A DNA stretch of 32,966 nt from Ruminococcus sp. (GTDB lineage: Bacteria > Bacillota > Clostridia > Oscillospirales > Acutalibacteraceae): positions 1 through 32,966 of the forward strand of contig JAFRBD010000036.1 of NCBI GenBank assembly GCA_017405065.1, in the 5' to 3' direction. The translations under genes and the position numbers were made by a program. Each line of letters begins with the position of its first letter. Within the stretch, counting starts at the first letter, position 1. The notes beneath the pieces were generated by a model. The model did no database searches. It was given only the letters and a program-made list of their open reading frames with translations, and was not told where the DNA came from. Positions 7,348 to 13,809 of the stretch are shown piece after piece.

Positions 7348-7392
7348 CTCCTAAGCGAAAGGTCGGGGGTTCGAATCCCTTTTGGCGCGCCA
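7348..7392 (+). other. Attachment site: 3' fragment of tRNA-Arg(CCU)
   Basis: The fragment reads as the anticodon loop CTCCTAA (7348-7354, anticodon CCT at 7350-7352), a 3' anticodon stem GCGAA, variable loop, T-arm GGGGG-TTCGAAT-CCCTT (7365-7381), acceptor strand TTGGCGC (7382-7388), discriminator G and encoded CCA (7390-7392). No matching 5' acceptor (GCGCCAA) or D-arm occurs in the preceding 76 bases, so the 5' half must be at the other end of the element. The region from the anticodon loop onward is the likely att core. Confidence 0.8.
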
Positions 7393-7398
7393 CTTTTT

Positions 7399-7425
7399 AG
7401 GGATACCTGTTTTAGGTATCCCTTT
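7399..7425 (+). terminator. Intrinsic terminator of the tRNA-Arg gene
   Basis: A perfect 10-bp stem AGGGATACCT (7399-7408) / AGGTATCCCT (7414-7423) with loop GTTTT, closed by a short T run. It lies 6 nt after the tRNA CCA end. Confidence 0.7.
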
Positions 7426-7455
7426 GATAATGTCAACGCTCTTTATGAGGAAGCT

Positions 7456-8166
7456 ATGAAGAAAGATTTTATCAAAGGAATGCGGCACGGCGTTCCGATC
7501 ATGCTCGGATATCTCAGCGTTTCGTTCGGCTTCGGCGTACTGTGCATCCAACTGAATCTATCGATATTCGCTGCTGTCGGTATCTCTGTCACGAATCTGA
7601 CCTCCGCGGGACAGGCAGCGGGCGTCGGTATCATCGCCGCGGGCGGTTCTTTGATCGAAATGATCCTTTGTCAGCTTGTCATCAATCTGCGTTATTCGCT
7701 GATGAGCCTGAGCCTGAGTCAAAAGCTCGATCCGTCCTTTCATCTGATGCACCGCCTGTTTGTCGCTTACGGTGTGACGGACGAGATCTTTGCCGTCGCA
7801 TCGTCGCAGTCGGAACCGCTGAGACCCGCTTATATGTACGGCCTGATCTTCACGCCGTTTTTAGGATGGAGCACGGGCACGCTGCTCGGCGCGGCAGCGG
7901 GCGACGTCATGCCCTCGTCGGTTACGGCGGCTCTGTCGCTGATGCTGTACGGCATGTTTATCGCCATCATTATCCCTCCCGCCAAGAAAAACCGCAAGGT
8001 GATGTTTGTGATCTTGATTGCGGCTGCACTGAGCGTCGTGATACATTACTGCCTTCCGATGATCTCCGGCGGCTTTGCCATCATCATCGCCGCTGTGATC
8101 GCTTCCGTCGCGGGCGCGTTATTGTTTCCCGTGTCTGAGCGGGAGAGAGGGGAGGCGGCAGAATGA
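7456..8166 (+). CDS. azlC: AzlC family branched-chain amino-acid exporter, large subunit
   Basis: A 236-residue integral membrane protein of the AzlC family, which with AzlD exports branched-chain amino acids or analogues such as azaleucine. The N-terminus KKDFIKGMRHGVPIMLGYLS with SFGFG is typical, and it is followed by several hydrophobic helices. The frame is open back into the tRNA fragment, but the start is set at ATG 7456, preceded by GAGGAAGCT. The preceding codons read through the tRNA and its terminator and cannot be coding. The stop overlaps azlD by 4 nt (ATGA). No good promoter is visible in the 63 nt between the tRNA fragment and the start. Confidence 0.9.
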   Translation: MKKDFIKGMRHGVPIMLGYLSVSFGFGVLCIQLNLSIFAAVGISVTNLTSAGQAAGVGIIAAGGSLIEMILCQLVINLRYSLMSLSLSQKLDPSFHLMHRLFVAYGVTDEIFAVASSQSEPLRPAYMYGLIFTPFLGWSTGTLLGAAAGDVMPSSVTAALSLMLYGMFIAIIIPPAKKNRKVMFVILIAAALSVVIHYCLPMISGGFAIIIAAVIASVAGALLFPVSERERGEAAE

Positions 8167-8471
8167 GTATCGTCATTTATATCGCCGTCATGGCGGTTAC
8201 GACTTATCTGATCCGCATGATCCCCTTTGCCGCCGTGCGCGGAAAGATCAAATCCCGTTTTGTCAATTCCGTACTGTACTATACTCCGTTTGCCGTACTG
8301 TCGGCAATGACCTTTCCCGCGATATTCTACACGACAGGCGATACGGCAAGCGCGGCGGTCGGTACGGTGATCGCCCTTGTGATGGCATATTTCAATCTGC
8401 CGCTGATCGTCGTCGCTTTGTCAAGTTCGGCGGGAGCGTTCATCACCATGCTGATCATGGGTATCGTGTGA
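8163..8471 (+). CDS. azlD: AzlD family branched-chain amino-acid exporter, small subunit
   Basis: A 102-residue membrane protein of the AzlD family with about four hydrophobic segments. The first carries the family-typical TTYLIRMIPFA sequence. It is the partner subunit of AzlC and overlaps it by 4 nt in an ATGA junction, so translation is coupled. Length matches the family. A terminator follows at 8479. Confidence 0.9.
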   Translation: MSIVIYIAVMAVTTYLIRMIPFAAVRGKIKSRFVNSVLYYTPFAVLSAMTFPAIFYTTGDTASAAVGTVIALVMAYFNLPLIVVALSSSAGAFITMLIMGIV

Positions 8472-8478
8472 TATGCTT

Positions 8479-8500
8479 AGCCCCGACTTTCGGGGCTTAT
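8479..8500 (+). terminator. Intrinsic terminator after azlCD
   Basis: Stem AGCCCCGA (8479-8486) / TCGGGGCT (8490-8497) with a 3-nt loop, followed by a weak T-rich tract. Confidence 0.7.
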
Positions 8501-8549
8501 TTGCTATTTTTCGGACGGCAGGCTTTCGATATATGTTACAAACTTGATA

Positions 8550-8578
8550 TTGAATAATTCTGTCGTTTGTGGTATGAT
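8550..8578 (+). promoter_or_regulatory. Promoter for tmk
   Basis: A -35 box TTGAAT (8550-8555) and a -10 box TATGAT (8573-8578) with 17-bp spacing, about 95 nt before the tmk start. Confidence 0.55.
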
Positions 8579-8673
8579 AATAAAGATTAAAAAGGAAAGT
8601 TTGTGCTTTTGTGTTTGACGCTGATGATAAACAGCTTTTATTTTCGGCATACACATAAGTAAAGAGAGTGAAT

Positions 8674-9342
8674 ATGGCACAAAATAAATGTAAACTGATC
8701 GTGATCGACGGTCTTGACGGCTCGGGAAAAGCAACGCAGACAAAGCTGCTTTCCGACAGGCTGAATCGGCGCGGGTTCAAAGCGCGTACCATCAGTTTTC
8801 CCGATTACGACAGCGACTCCTCCGCTTTGGTCAGGATGTACCTCGGCGGAAGGCTCGGCAGCAGCCCCGACGACGTTAACGCCTATGCCGCTTCTTCGTT
8901 CTATGCGGTTGACCGCGTCGCGTCATATATCAATAGCTGGCGTAAGGATTGCGAAGAATTTGATTATATCATAGCCGACCGCTATACCACATCGAATATT
9001 ATCCACCAGATGGCGAAGGTCGATGAAGCCGAACGCGACAGCTACATCGAATGGCTCTTTGACTTTGAATATCATCGTTTGGAGCTGCCCGCTCCCGATA
9101 TGGTGATCTTTCTCGACGTCGATCCCGCTATCAGTCAGAAGCTGATCTACGGCAGATATCAGGGCGATGAGAGCAAAAAAGATATCCATGAACGCGATTT
9201 TGCCTATCTGATGCGCTGCCGCAGCTCTGCACTGTACGCGATCGAGCGTCTCGGATGGGTGCGGATCGACTGTACCGAGGACGGCGAGATGCGTTCGATC
9301 GAGGATATCGGCGACAGTATACTATCTATGATCGTTGATTGA
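8674..9342 (+). CDS. tmk: Thymidylate kinase family protein
   Basis: A 222-residue P-loop kinase that should phosphorylate dTMP to dTDP. The Walker A motif GLDGSGKAT is at residues 13-21, the substrate-binding SFPDYDS segment follows, and the DRYTTSN motif is in mid-protein. Length is close to bacterial Tmk. The start is set at ATG 8674 after AAAGAGAG; an in-frame GTG at 8668 is possible but closer to the ribosome site. It has its own promoter at 8550 and is separated from the next gene by a heptamer-repeat stretch. Distant members of this family act on other nucleotides, so dTMP specificity is inferred. Confidence 0.85.
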   Translation: MAQNKCKLIVIDGLDGSGKATQTKLLSDRLNRRGFKARTISFPDYDSDSSALVRMYLGGRLGSSPDDVNAYAASSFYAVDRVASYINSWRKDCEEFDYIIADRYTTSNIIHQMAKVDEAERDSYIEWLFDFEYHRLELPAPDMVIFLDVDPAISQKLIYGRYQGDESKKDIHERDFAYLMRCRSSALYAIERLGWVRIDCTEDGEMRSIEDIGDSILSMIVD

Positions 9343-9360
9343 TATATTTTACTATGATAA

Positions 9361-9388
9361 ACGAATCACTGACCACCGGTCACTGAAT
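9361..9388 (+). repeat. Heptamer array upstream of the DJ-1 gene
   Basis: Consecutive 7-mers ACGAATC, ACTGACC, ACCGGTC and ACTGAAT, ending 1 nt before the CAGGAGG ribosome site. Same period and phase as the arrays at 20223, 22380, 24836 and 13757. Confidence 0.6.
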
Positions 9389-9401
9389 CAGGAGGATAAC
9401 C

Positions 9402-9941
9402 ATGTTTTATTGCTTTTTAGCTGACGGATTTGAAGAAACTGAGGCTTTCGCTCCCGTTGATATCCTGCGCCGCGCAGGCGTCGAGGTCAGGACAGTGGGC
9501 GTAAGCGGCAAGGTGATCACCGGATCTCACAAGATCCCCGTGACTGCCGATATGACCATCGATGAAATCAAGCTCAATGATGATTTGAACGGCGTGATTC
9601 TGCCGGGCGGTATGCCGGGCGTGAAAAATCTTTATGCCGAACAGCGCGTTCGGGACGCGGTCGAATATGCATATAACAACAATCTGTTTGTCTGCGCGAT
9701 CTGCGCGGCTCCGCTGATCCTGGGACGCTTGGGGATCGTCAAAGGAAAGAAAGCGACCTGTTTCCCGGGATTTGAAGAGGAACTCAAGGGCGCTGAGATC
9801 ACCGGTGAAAAGGTCGTCGTTGACGGCAGGATCATTACATCACGCGGCGCAGGCTGCGCGCTGGACTTCGGTTTTGCGATCGTTGCACAGGTGAATGACG
9901 AGGCTTGTGCCGCGCGTATCGCGTCGGCGATGCAGTGCTGA
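9402..9941 (+). CDS. DJ-1/PfpI family protein
   Basis: A 179-residue protein of the DJ-1 subfamily. The conserved glutamate is in GFEETEAFAPVD (residue 14) and the nucleophile cysteine is C101 in AICAAP, the elbow motif. The position that is often His in the active site is here in CFPGFEEE. Family members act as glyoxalase/deglycase-type enzymes or stress proteins; the real substrate is uncertain. The start at ATG 9402 follows CAGGAGGATAACC. The stop overlaps the following ATG by 1 nt, so it is coupled to the folate gene. Confidence 0.85.
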   Translation: MFYCFLADGFEETEAFAPVDILRRAGVEVRTVGVSGKVITGSHKIPVTADMTIDEIKLNDDLNGVILPGGMPGVKNLYAEQRVRDAVEYAYNNNLFVCAICAAPLILGRLGIVKGKKATCFPGFEEELKGAEITGEKVVVDGRIITSRGAGCALDFGFAIVAQVNDEACAARIASAMQC

Positions 9942-10528
9942 TGGCTAAGACGAACCCCGCTTCTGCAGAGAAGCCGTATTTGCGTGAATTCTTTCTTGAA
10001 CAGCGCAAAAGGCTTTGTGAGGATCGGCAGCGCAAGGATGATCTTGACGCCGAGATACAGATACGCCTGCTGATGAGCCGCGATTACCGCGACGCCGATA
10101 CGGTTCTGCTGTACATGGCGCGCAGGCATGAGATCGCGACTTCCATGATCATGCATGCAGCGCTGGCAAACGGAAAGACTGTCGGATACCCTGTTTGTAT
10201 GAACGATCATCATATGATCTTCCGCCGTATTGCCGCCGTATCCGATTTTGTCCAGGGACGGTACGGGATCTTGGAGCCGAAAACCGAATGTGAGACGATC
10301 GTCCCCGATGATAAGACGCTTTGTGTCTGTCCTGCGCTGTCTTGTGATATGCGCGGTTTCAGGCTCGGTTTCGGCGGCGGTTACTATGACCGTTATCTGA
10401 AAGATTTTACCGGCAAAAAGGCTGCGTTGTGTTATGCAGACAGCATCGTCCCCGTGATACACAGCTTTGATTATGATATTAAAATGGATGTTATCCATAC
10501 GGATAGCTTTACACGATACATGAAGTGA
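9941..10528 (+). CDS. 5-formyltetrahydrofolate cyclo-ligase
   Basis: A 195-residue enzyme that converts 5-formyl-THF to 5,10-methenyl-THF with ATP and so recycles folate. Family signs: an N-terminal LREFFLEQRKRL helix, PVCMNDHHMIFRR, GRYGILEP, and the C-terminal ATP-binding GFGGGYYDRYL. The frame opens earlier at 9905, but the ATG at 9941 overlaps the DJ-1 stop by 1 nt and gives the normal length, so it is preferred. Confidence 0.9.
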   Translation: MAKTNPASAEKPYLREFFLEQRKRLCEDRQRKDDLDAEIQIRLLMSRDYRDADTVLLYMARRHEIATSMIMHAALANGKTVGYPVCMNDHHMIFRRIAAVSDFVQGRYGILEPKTECETIVPDDKTLCVCPALSCDMRGFRLGFGGGYYDRYLKDFTGKKAALCYADSIVPVIHSFDYDIKMDVIHTDSFTRYMK

Positions 10529-10600
10529 ATGTAATGAGCTGCCGCGAGGCGCTCTCGACTGAAATCGGTTATTCACGAATCACAGATTGGAGTATGAAAT

Positions 10601-12121
10601 ATGAGCGATAATCCACGCAATTTTTCTTCTGAAGATTCTATCGAGGAGACTCGTCGCAAAAAGATGGAAGAGTTCAGGCGTTCTGCCGATCACAGAGCCA
10701 TCCGCGGCGAATCTGCCGACGCCGGCTATGAGGAGCCTGTCGATTATTCGGCGTTCGAGTCTGATCCTTCGTATGAAGCCGACGCGCCCAGATCACGCCG
10801 CAGGAGAACCAGAGAGATCAACTCTTATTCCGATAACGATACCAAAAAGCGTATCGAGCGCGATTCCAAGAAGCAGCTCAAGCAGCAGAAGAAGGAAGAG
10901 AAAAAGATCGAAAAGGGTAAGGCAAAACGCAACCGCCGTATCTTTAAGCTCGTGTGGATCACGATGATCGTCTTGGTGGCGGTCATCTTGTCACAGTACC
11001 TTCTGGTCGGCATCAACGATCTGATGGCGATCTCCCGCGAGGATAATCCGACGAAGGTCATGATCCATATCCCCGCCGATCCGACGATGGACGACGTTGC
11101 CAAGACCTTATACCACGCGAATGTGATCAAGCAGCCCGGGTTTTTCAAGCTGTATGCGACCTTTACGTCTTCTGAAGAGGGCTTCCGTCAGGGCGATTTT
11201 GAGATCGAGACCGATAAGGACTATGAGGCGATCATCAACTTCCTGCAGAGCAACGTGAACCGTACCGATATCGTAACCGTTCAGATCACAGAGGGTATGA
11301 GCGTATTGGAGATCGCGAACACGCTTCATGAAAATGGCGTTATCACCGATATTCAGGAGTTCCTCAATCTGTGCAACGACACTTATTTCGATGAGGATTT
11401 CTCTTATCTCAAGGATATTACCAACGCATCCGACCGCTATTATAAGCTCGAGGGCTATTTGTTCCCCGATACCTACGACTTCTATGTCGGCGAGGCGCCG
11501 AAGTCGGTCATCAGTAAATTCCTGAACAACTTTGATAACAAGGTCGTTTTGCATAAAGAAAAGTATTTCGACCATTCCAAGAAGTCTACTCTGCTCGAAG
11601 AGGCTGAGGAGACAGGCTATTCGCTTGACGAGATCCTCACGATCGCTTCCATTATTCAGGCGGAGGCGGCGTCTCGTGATGATATGTACGTCATCTCGTC
11701 TATTTTACATAACCGTCTGAAGTACGGCGCGGAATATGATGTGTCCAAGCTCGACTGCGACAGTACGATGTATTACCCGTATCGAGAGGAATCCGATGTC
11801 CCCGAGTCGATCCGCGCGAGCTTCAAGTCTACCTATAATACGTACACCTTCGACGGTCTGCCCCCGGGACCCGTCTGCAACCCCGGTATCGAGGCGATCA
11901 AAGCCGCGATCAAGCCCAACGAGACCGACTATCTGTATTTCTGCCATGATAAGGTCGAAAATGGCTCCACTCCGTATTATTCCGTGACAAACGAAGAGCA
12001 CGAGGCATATCTGGAGGCGATCAAAAACGGCTCGACTGCGTCCGCCAACAGCGATATCTACGACGGATACGATTATTACTACGACTACTACGGCTATTCT
12101 GATGAAGGCTATTATGAATAA
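10601..12121 (+). CDS. mltG: Endolytic murein transglycosylase MltG
   Basis: A 506-residue membrane-anchored YceG/MltG protein that cleaves nascent glycan strands and sets their length. It has a long charged cytoplasmic N-terminus (1-112, with a Lys/Glu coiled stretch at 85-110), one transmembrane helix at about 114-137, a LysM-like region (DPTMDDVAKTLYHANVI and TVQITEGMSVLEIANTLHEN), then the catalytic domain with the Glu in ILTIASIIQAEAAS and the conserved FDGLPPGPVCNPG. An unusual C-terminal tail is half tyrosine (YDGYDYYYDYYGYSDEGYYE). The start at ATG 10601 follows TTGGAGTATGAAAT. The 3' end overlaps the U32 peptidase start. Confidence 0.9.
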   Translation: MSDNPRNFSSEDSIEETRRKKMEEFRRSADHRAIRGESADAGYEEPVDYSAFESDPSYEADAPRSRRRRTREINSYSDNDTKKRIERDSKKQLKQQKKEEKKIEKGKAKRNRRIFKLVWITMIVLVAVILSQYLLVGINDLMAISREDNPTKVMIHIPADPTMDDVAKTLYHANVIKQPGFFKLYATFTSSEEGFRQGDFEIETDKDYEAIINFLQSNVNRTDIVTVQITEGMSVLEIANTLHENGVITDIQEFLNLCNDTYFDEDFSYLKDITNASDRYYKLEGYLFPDTYDFYVGEAPKSVISKFLNNFDNKVVLHKEKYFDHSKKSTLLEEAEETGYSLDEILTIASIIQAEAASRDDMYVISSILHNRLKYGAEYDVSKLDCDSTMYYPYREESDVPESIRASFKSTYNTYTFDGLPPGPVCNPGIEAIKAAIKPNETDYLYFCHDKVENGSTPYYSVTNEEHEAYLEAIKNGSTASANSDIYDGYDYYYDYYGYSDEGYYE

Positions 12122-13340
12122 ACCTGAGATCCTTTCGCCTGCGGGCGATCCGGAGAGTTTTGGCACGGCGTTGCGCTACGGAGCGGATGCCGTGTATCTT
12201 GCAGGCAAGAGCTTCGGCATGCGTACCGCGTCCAAGAATTTTTCTTTTGAAGAATTATATGTTGCTTGTGAGAAAGCGCATCAATTGAACAAAAGGGTCT
12301 ATCTGACCTGCAATACGCTTCCGCGCAACGCCGATATACCGCTGATGCCTGAGTTCCTGCGTCAAGCGCAGGGCTGCGGCGTCGACGCGTTCATCATCGC
12401 CGATCTCGGCGTATTTGAGCTGGCGAAGAAATTTGCGCCCGACGTCGAGCGTCATATCTCCACTCAGGGCGGCGTCATCAACTACGCGTCCGCTCTGGCG
12501 TGGTACAATAGAGGGGCGAAGCGCGTGGTGCTGGCGCGTGAGATGCGTCTTGAAGAGATCGCCGAGCTGCGCTCCAAGATCCCCGATGAGCTGGAGATCG
12601 AGTGTTTTGTTCACGGCGCGATGTGCGTTTCTTTTTCCGGCAGGTGTCTGATCTCATCCTTTATGACGGGCCGTGACGCCAACCGCGGCGACTGCGCTCA
12701 GCCGTGCCGCTGGAAATATCATCTGATGGAGGAAAACCGCGAGGGCGAGTATTTTCCCGTCACAGAAGATGATACCGGCACTTATCTCTATAATTCCCGC
12801 GATCTGTGCATGATCGAACATATCCCCGCGCTGGTCAAGGCGGGCGTCAACAGTCTGAAAATAGAGGGCAGAGCAAAGACCTATTACTATACTGCCGTGA
12901 CGACGAACGCTTACCGTCACGCGGTGGACGAATACTTCGATCACATCGACGATCCGGATTATCATGTCAGTCCGTGGATCGTTGAGGAATTGGAAAAAAT
13001 CAGTCATCGCGCTTATTCGACCGGTTTCTTTTTCGGCGAGCCGGGTCAGGAGACGGAAAGCGGCGGTTACATACGGCATTACAATGCCGTAGCGGTATGC
13101 GAGGAGAGCAGCAACGATCAGAATATCGCGGTCGTGACCCAGCGAAACAAGTTTCTTGTCGGCGATACGCTCGATATCCTGCCGCCCGACGGCTTTTCCT
13201 ACGAAGTCAAGTGCCTGAAGCTGATGAACGAGGATGGGGAAGAGGTGGCTTCGGCGCCGCATCCGATGCAGCGGCTCTATATGACGGCGGATAAGCCGAT
13301 CCCGAAAGGCTCCGTGATCCGCAAACGTAATGAAATTTGA
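12114..13340 (+). CDS. Peptidase U32 family protein, TrhP-like
   Basis: A 408-residue U32 protein. It begins NKPEILSPAGDPESF, carries the U32 signature region ECFVHGAMCVSFSGRC and the cysteine-bearing GDCAQPCRWKY segment, and ends in a small beta domain. Members such as TrhP take part in prephenate-dependent 5-hydroxyuridine formation in tRNA; older annotation calls them collagenases. The frame allows a start at 12102, but ATG 12114 matches the family N-terminus and has GAAGG 6 nt upstream. It overlaps the mltG stop (TAA 12119-12121), so the two are coupled. The TrhP role is by family analogy. Confidence 0.85.
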   Translation: MNKPEILSPAGDPESFGTALRYGADAVYLAGKSFGMRTASKNFSFEELYVACEKAHQLNKRVYLTCNTLPRNADIPLMPEFLRQAQGCGVDAFIIADLGVFELAKKFAPDVERHISTQGGVINYASALAWYNRGAKRVVLAREMRLEEIAELRSKIPDELEIECFVHGAMCVSFSGRCLISSFMTGRDANRGDCAQPCRWKYHLMEENREGEYFPVTEDDTGTYLYNSRDLCMIEHIPALVKAGVNSLKIEGRAKTYYYTAVTTNAYRHAVDEYFDHIDDPDYHVSPWIVEELEKISHRAYSTGFFFGEPGQETESGGYIRHYNAVAVCEESSNDQNIAVVTQRNKFLVGDTLDILPPDGFSYEVKCLKLMNEDGEEVASAPHPMQRLYMTADKPIPKGSVIRKRNEI

Positions 13341-13352
13341 CAGAATAATGCT

Positions 13353-13374
13353 GATGAAAAGCGTTCTTTTCATC
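13353..13374 (+). terminator. Hairpin after the U32 gene, weak terminator
   Basis: Perfect 9-bp stem GATGAAAAG (13353-13361) / CTTTTCATC (13366-13374) with loop CGTT. There is no T run after it, so termination is uncertain. Confidence 0.35.
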
Positions 13375-13384
13375 AATCGCGATA

Positions 13385-13413
13385 TTGACTTTACGCTTTC
13401 AGCGTACTATAAT
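13385..13413 (+). promoter_or_regulatory. Promoter of the alaS leader
   Basis: Near-consensus -35 TTGACT (13385-13390) and -10 TATAAT (13408-13413) with 17-bp spacing. Transcription should start near 13420, just before the T-box stem I. Confidence 0.85.
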
Positions 13414-13419
13414 ATATTT

Positions 13420-13640
13420 CGGCTGTGAAGGGACGAGCGTTTACGTCACCCGGTGCAGAGAGAGGTCGGTCGGTGAAAGACCTTACGGGAAGTATGCGCA
13501 GCCATCCCTGAGCCTCCGTGTGAAAGCGCGGCGTAACTCTGCGTTAAAGAGATCTGAGCGGTCGTATCTTTGATACGGCAATTTGGGTGGTACCGCAGGC
13601 CAAGCCTGTCCCATTGTTTTGGGGCGGGCTTTTTTTTAAC
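13420..13640 (+). promoter_or_regulatory. T-box riboswitch, alanine (GCC specifier)
   Basis: Stem I base pairs GGCT/AGCC and AGGGA/TCCCT (13429-13433 with 13505-13509). The specifier codon GCC (Ala) is at 13501-13503, followed by the usual A and then the closing helix. The AGAGAG K-turn-type element is at 13457-13462. The T-box sequence GGGTGGTACCGC (13585-13596) carries UGGU at 13588-13591, which pairs with the ACCA end of tRNA-Ala. The terminator stem AAGCCTGTCCCA / TGGGGCGGGCTT follows with an eight-T tract ending at 13638. Uncharged tRNA-Ala should favour the antiterminator and switch on alaS. Confidence 0.9.
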
Positions 13641-13641
13641 T

Positions 13642-13787
13642 AATGAGGAATTAGAAATGAGGAATGAGGAATTTTGAGAAACGCGTGAACGCGTTTCGGA
13701 TTTGTATTACATTTGATTATCACATATAAATCGAGTGAGGGCAGCGCCCTCCGTTTATTCCTAATTCCTAACTCCTAATTCCTAATT
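13642..13787. repeat. Imperfect 31-bp inverted repeat of heptamer arrays before alaS
   Basis: The right arm (13757-13787) is ATTCCTA, ATTCCTA, ACTCCTA, ATTCCTA, ATT. The left arm (13642-13672) is the same kind of array on the opposite strand (ATTCCTC, ATTCCTC, ATTTCTA, ATTCCTC). The arms match at 26 of 31 positions. Between them lie two perfect hairpins, GAAACGCG/CGCGTTTC near 13678-13697 and GAGGGC/GCCCTC near 13736-13750. The unit sits between the T-box terminator and the alaS ribosome site. Confidence 0.6.
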
Positions 13788-13809
13788 TGATGAAGTGAGG
13801 TAATGAAAA

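Larger units (their letters stand above)
1..7392. mobile_element. End of an integrative conjugative element inserted in tRNA-Arg(CCU)
   Basis: All genes from the left edge to 6956 are on the minus strand and belong to families typical of clostridial conjugative elements (DUF3846, LPD1, DUF3991/TOPRIM, DUF6017 replication protein). The run ends at a 3' tRNA-Arg fragment at 7348-7392, after which ordinary plus-strand chromosomal genes begin. Integration into the 3' end of a tRNA gene is the usual target of tyrosine integrases. The integrase, relaxase and type IV secretion genes are not in the window, so the rest of the element must lie to the left. The right boundary is well supported; the element type is inferred. 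Confidence 0.8.

Noticed and set aside
7317-7392. Complete tRNA-Arg gene
   Set aside because: No 5' acceptor strand, D-arm or 5' anticodon stem matches the 3' half, so it is only a fragment.
7318-7455. Upstream extension of azlC through the tRNA fragment
   Set aside because: The extension translates the tRNA T-arm and its terminator; the ribosome site and family N-terminus place the start at 7456.
13385-13573. 62-residue reading frame upstream of alaS
   Set aside because: It lies across the promoter and the T-box stem I and specifier; the RNA structure explains this sequence.
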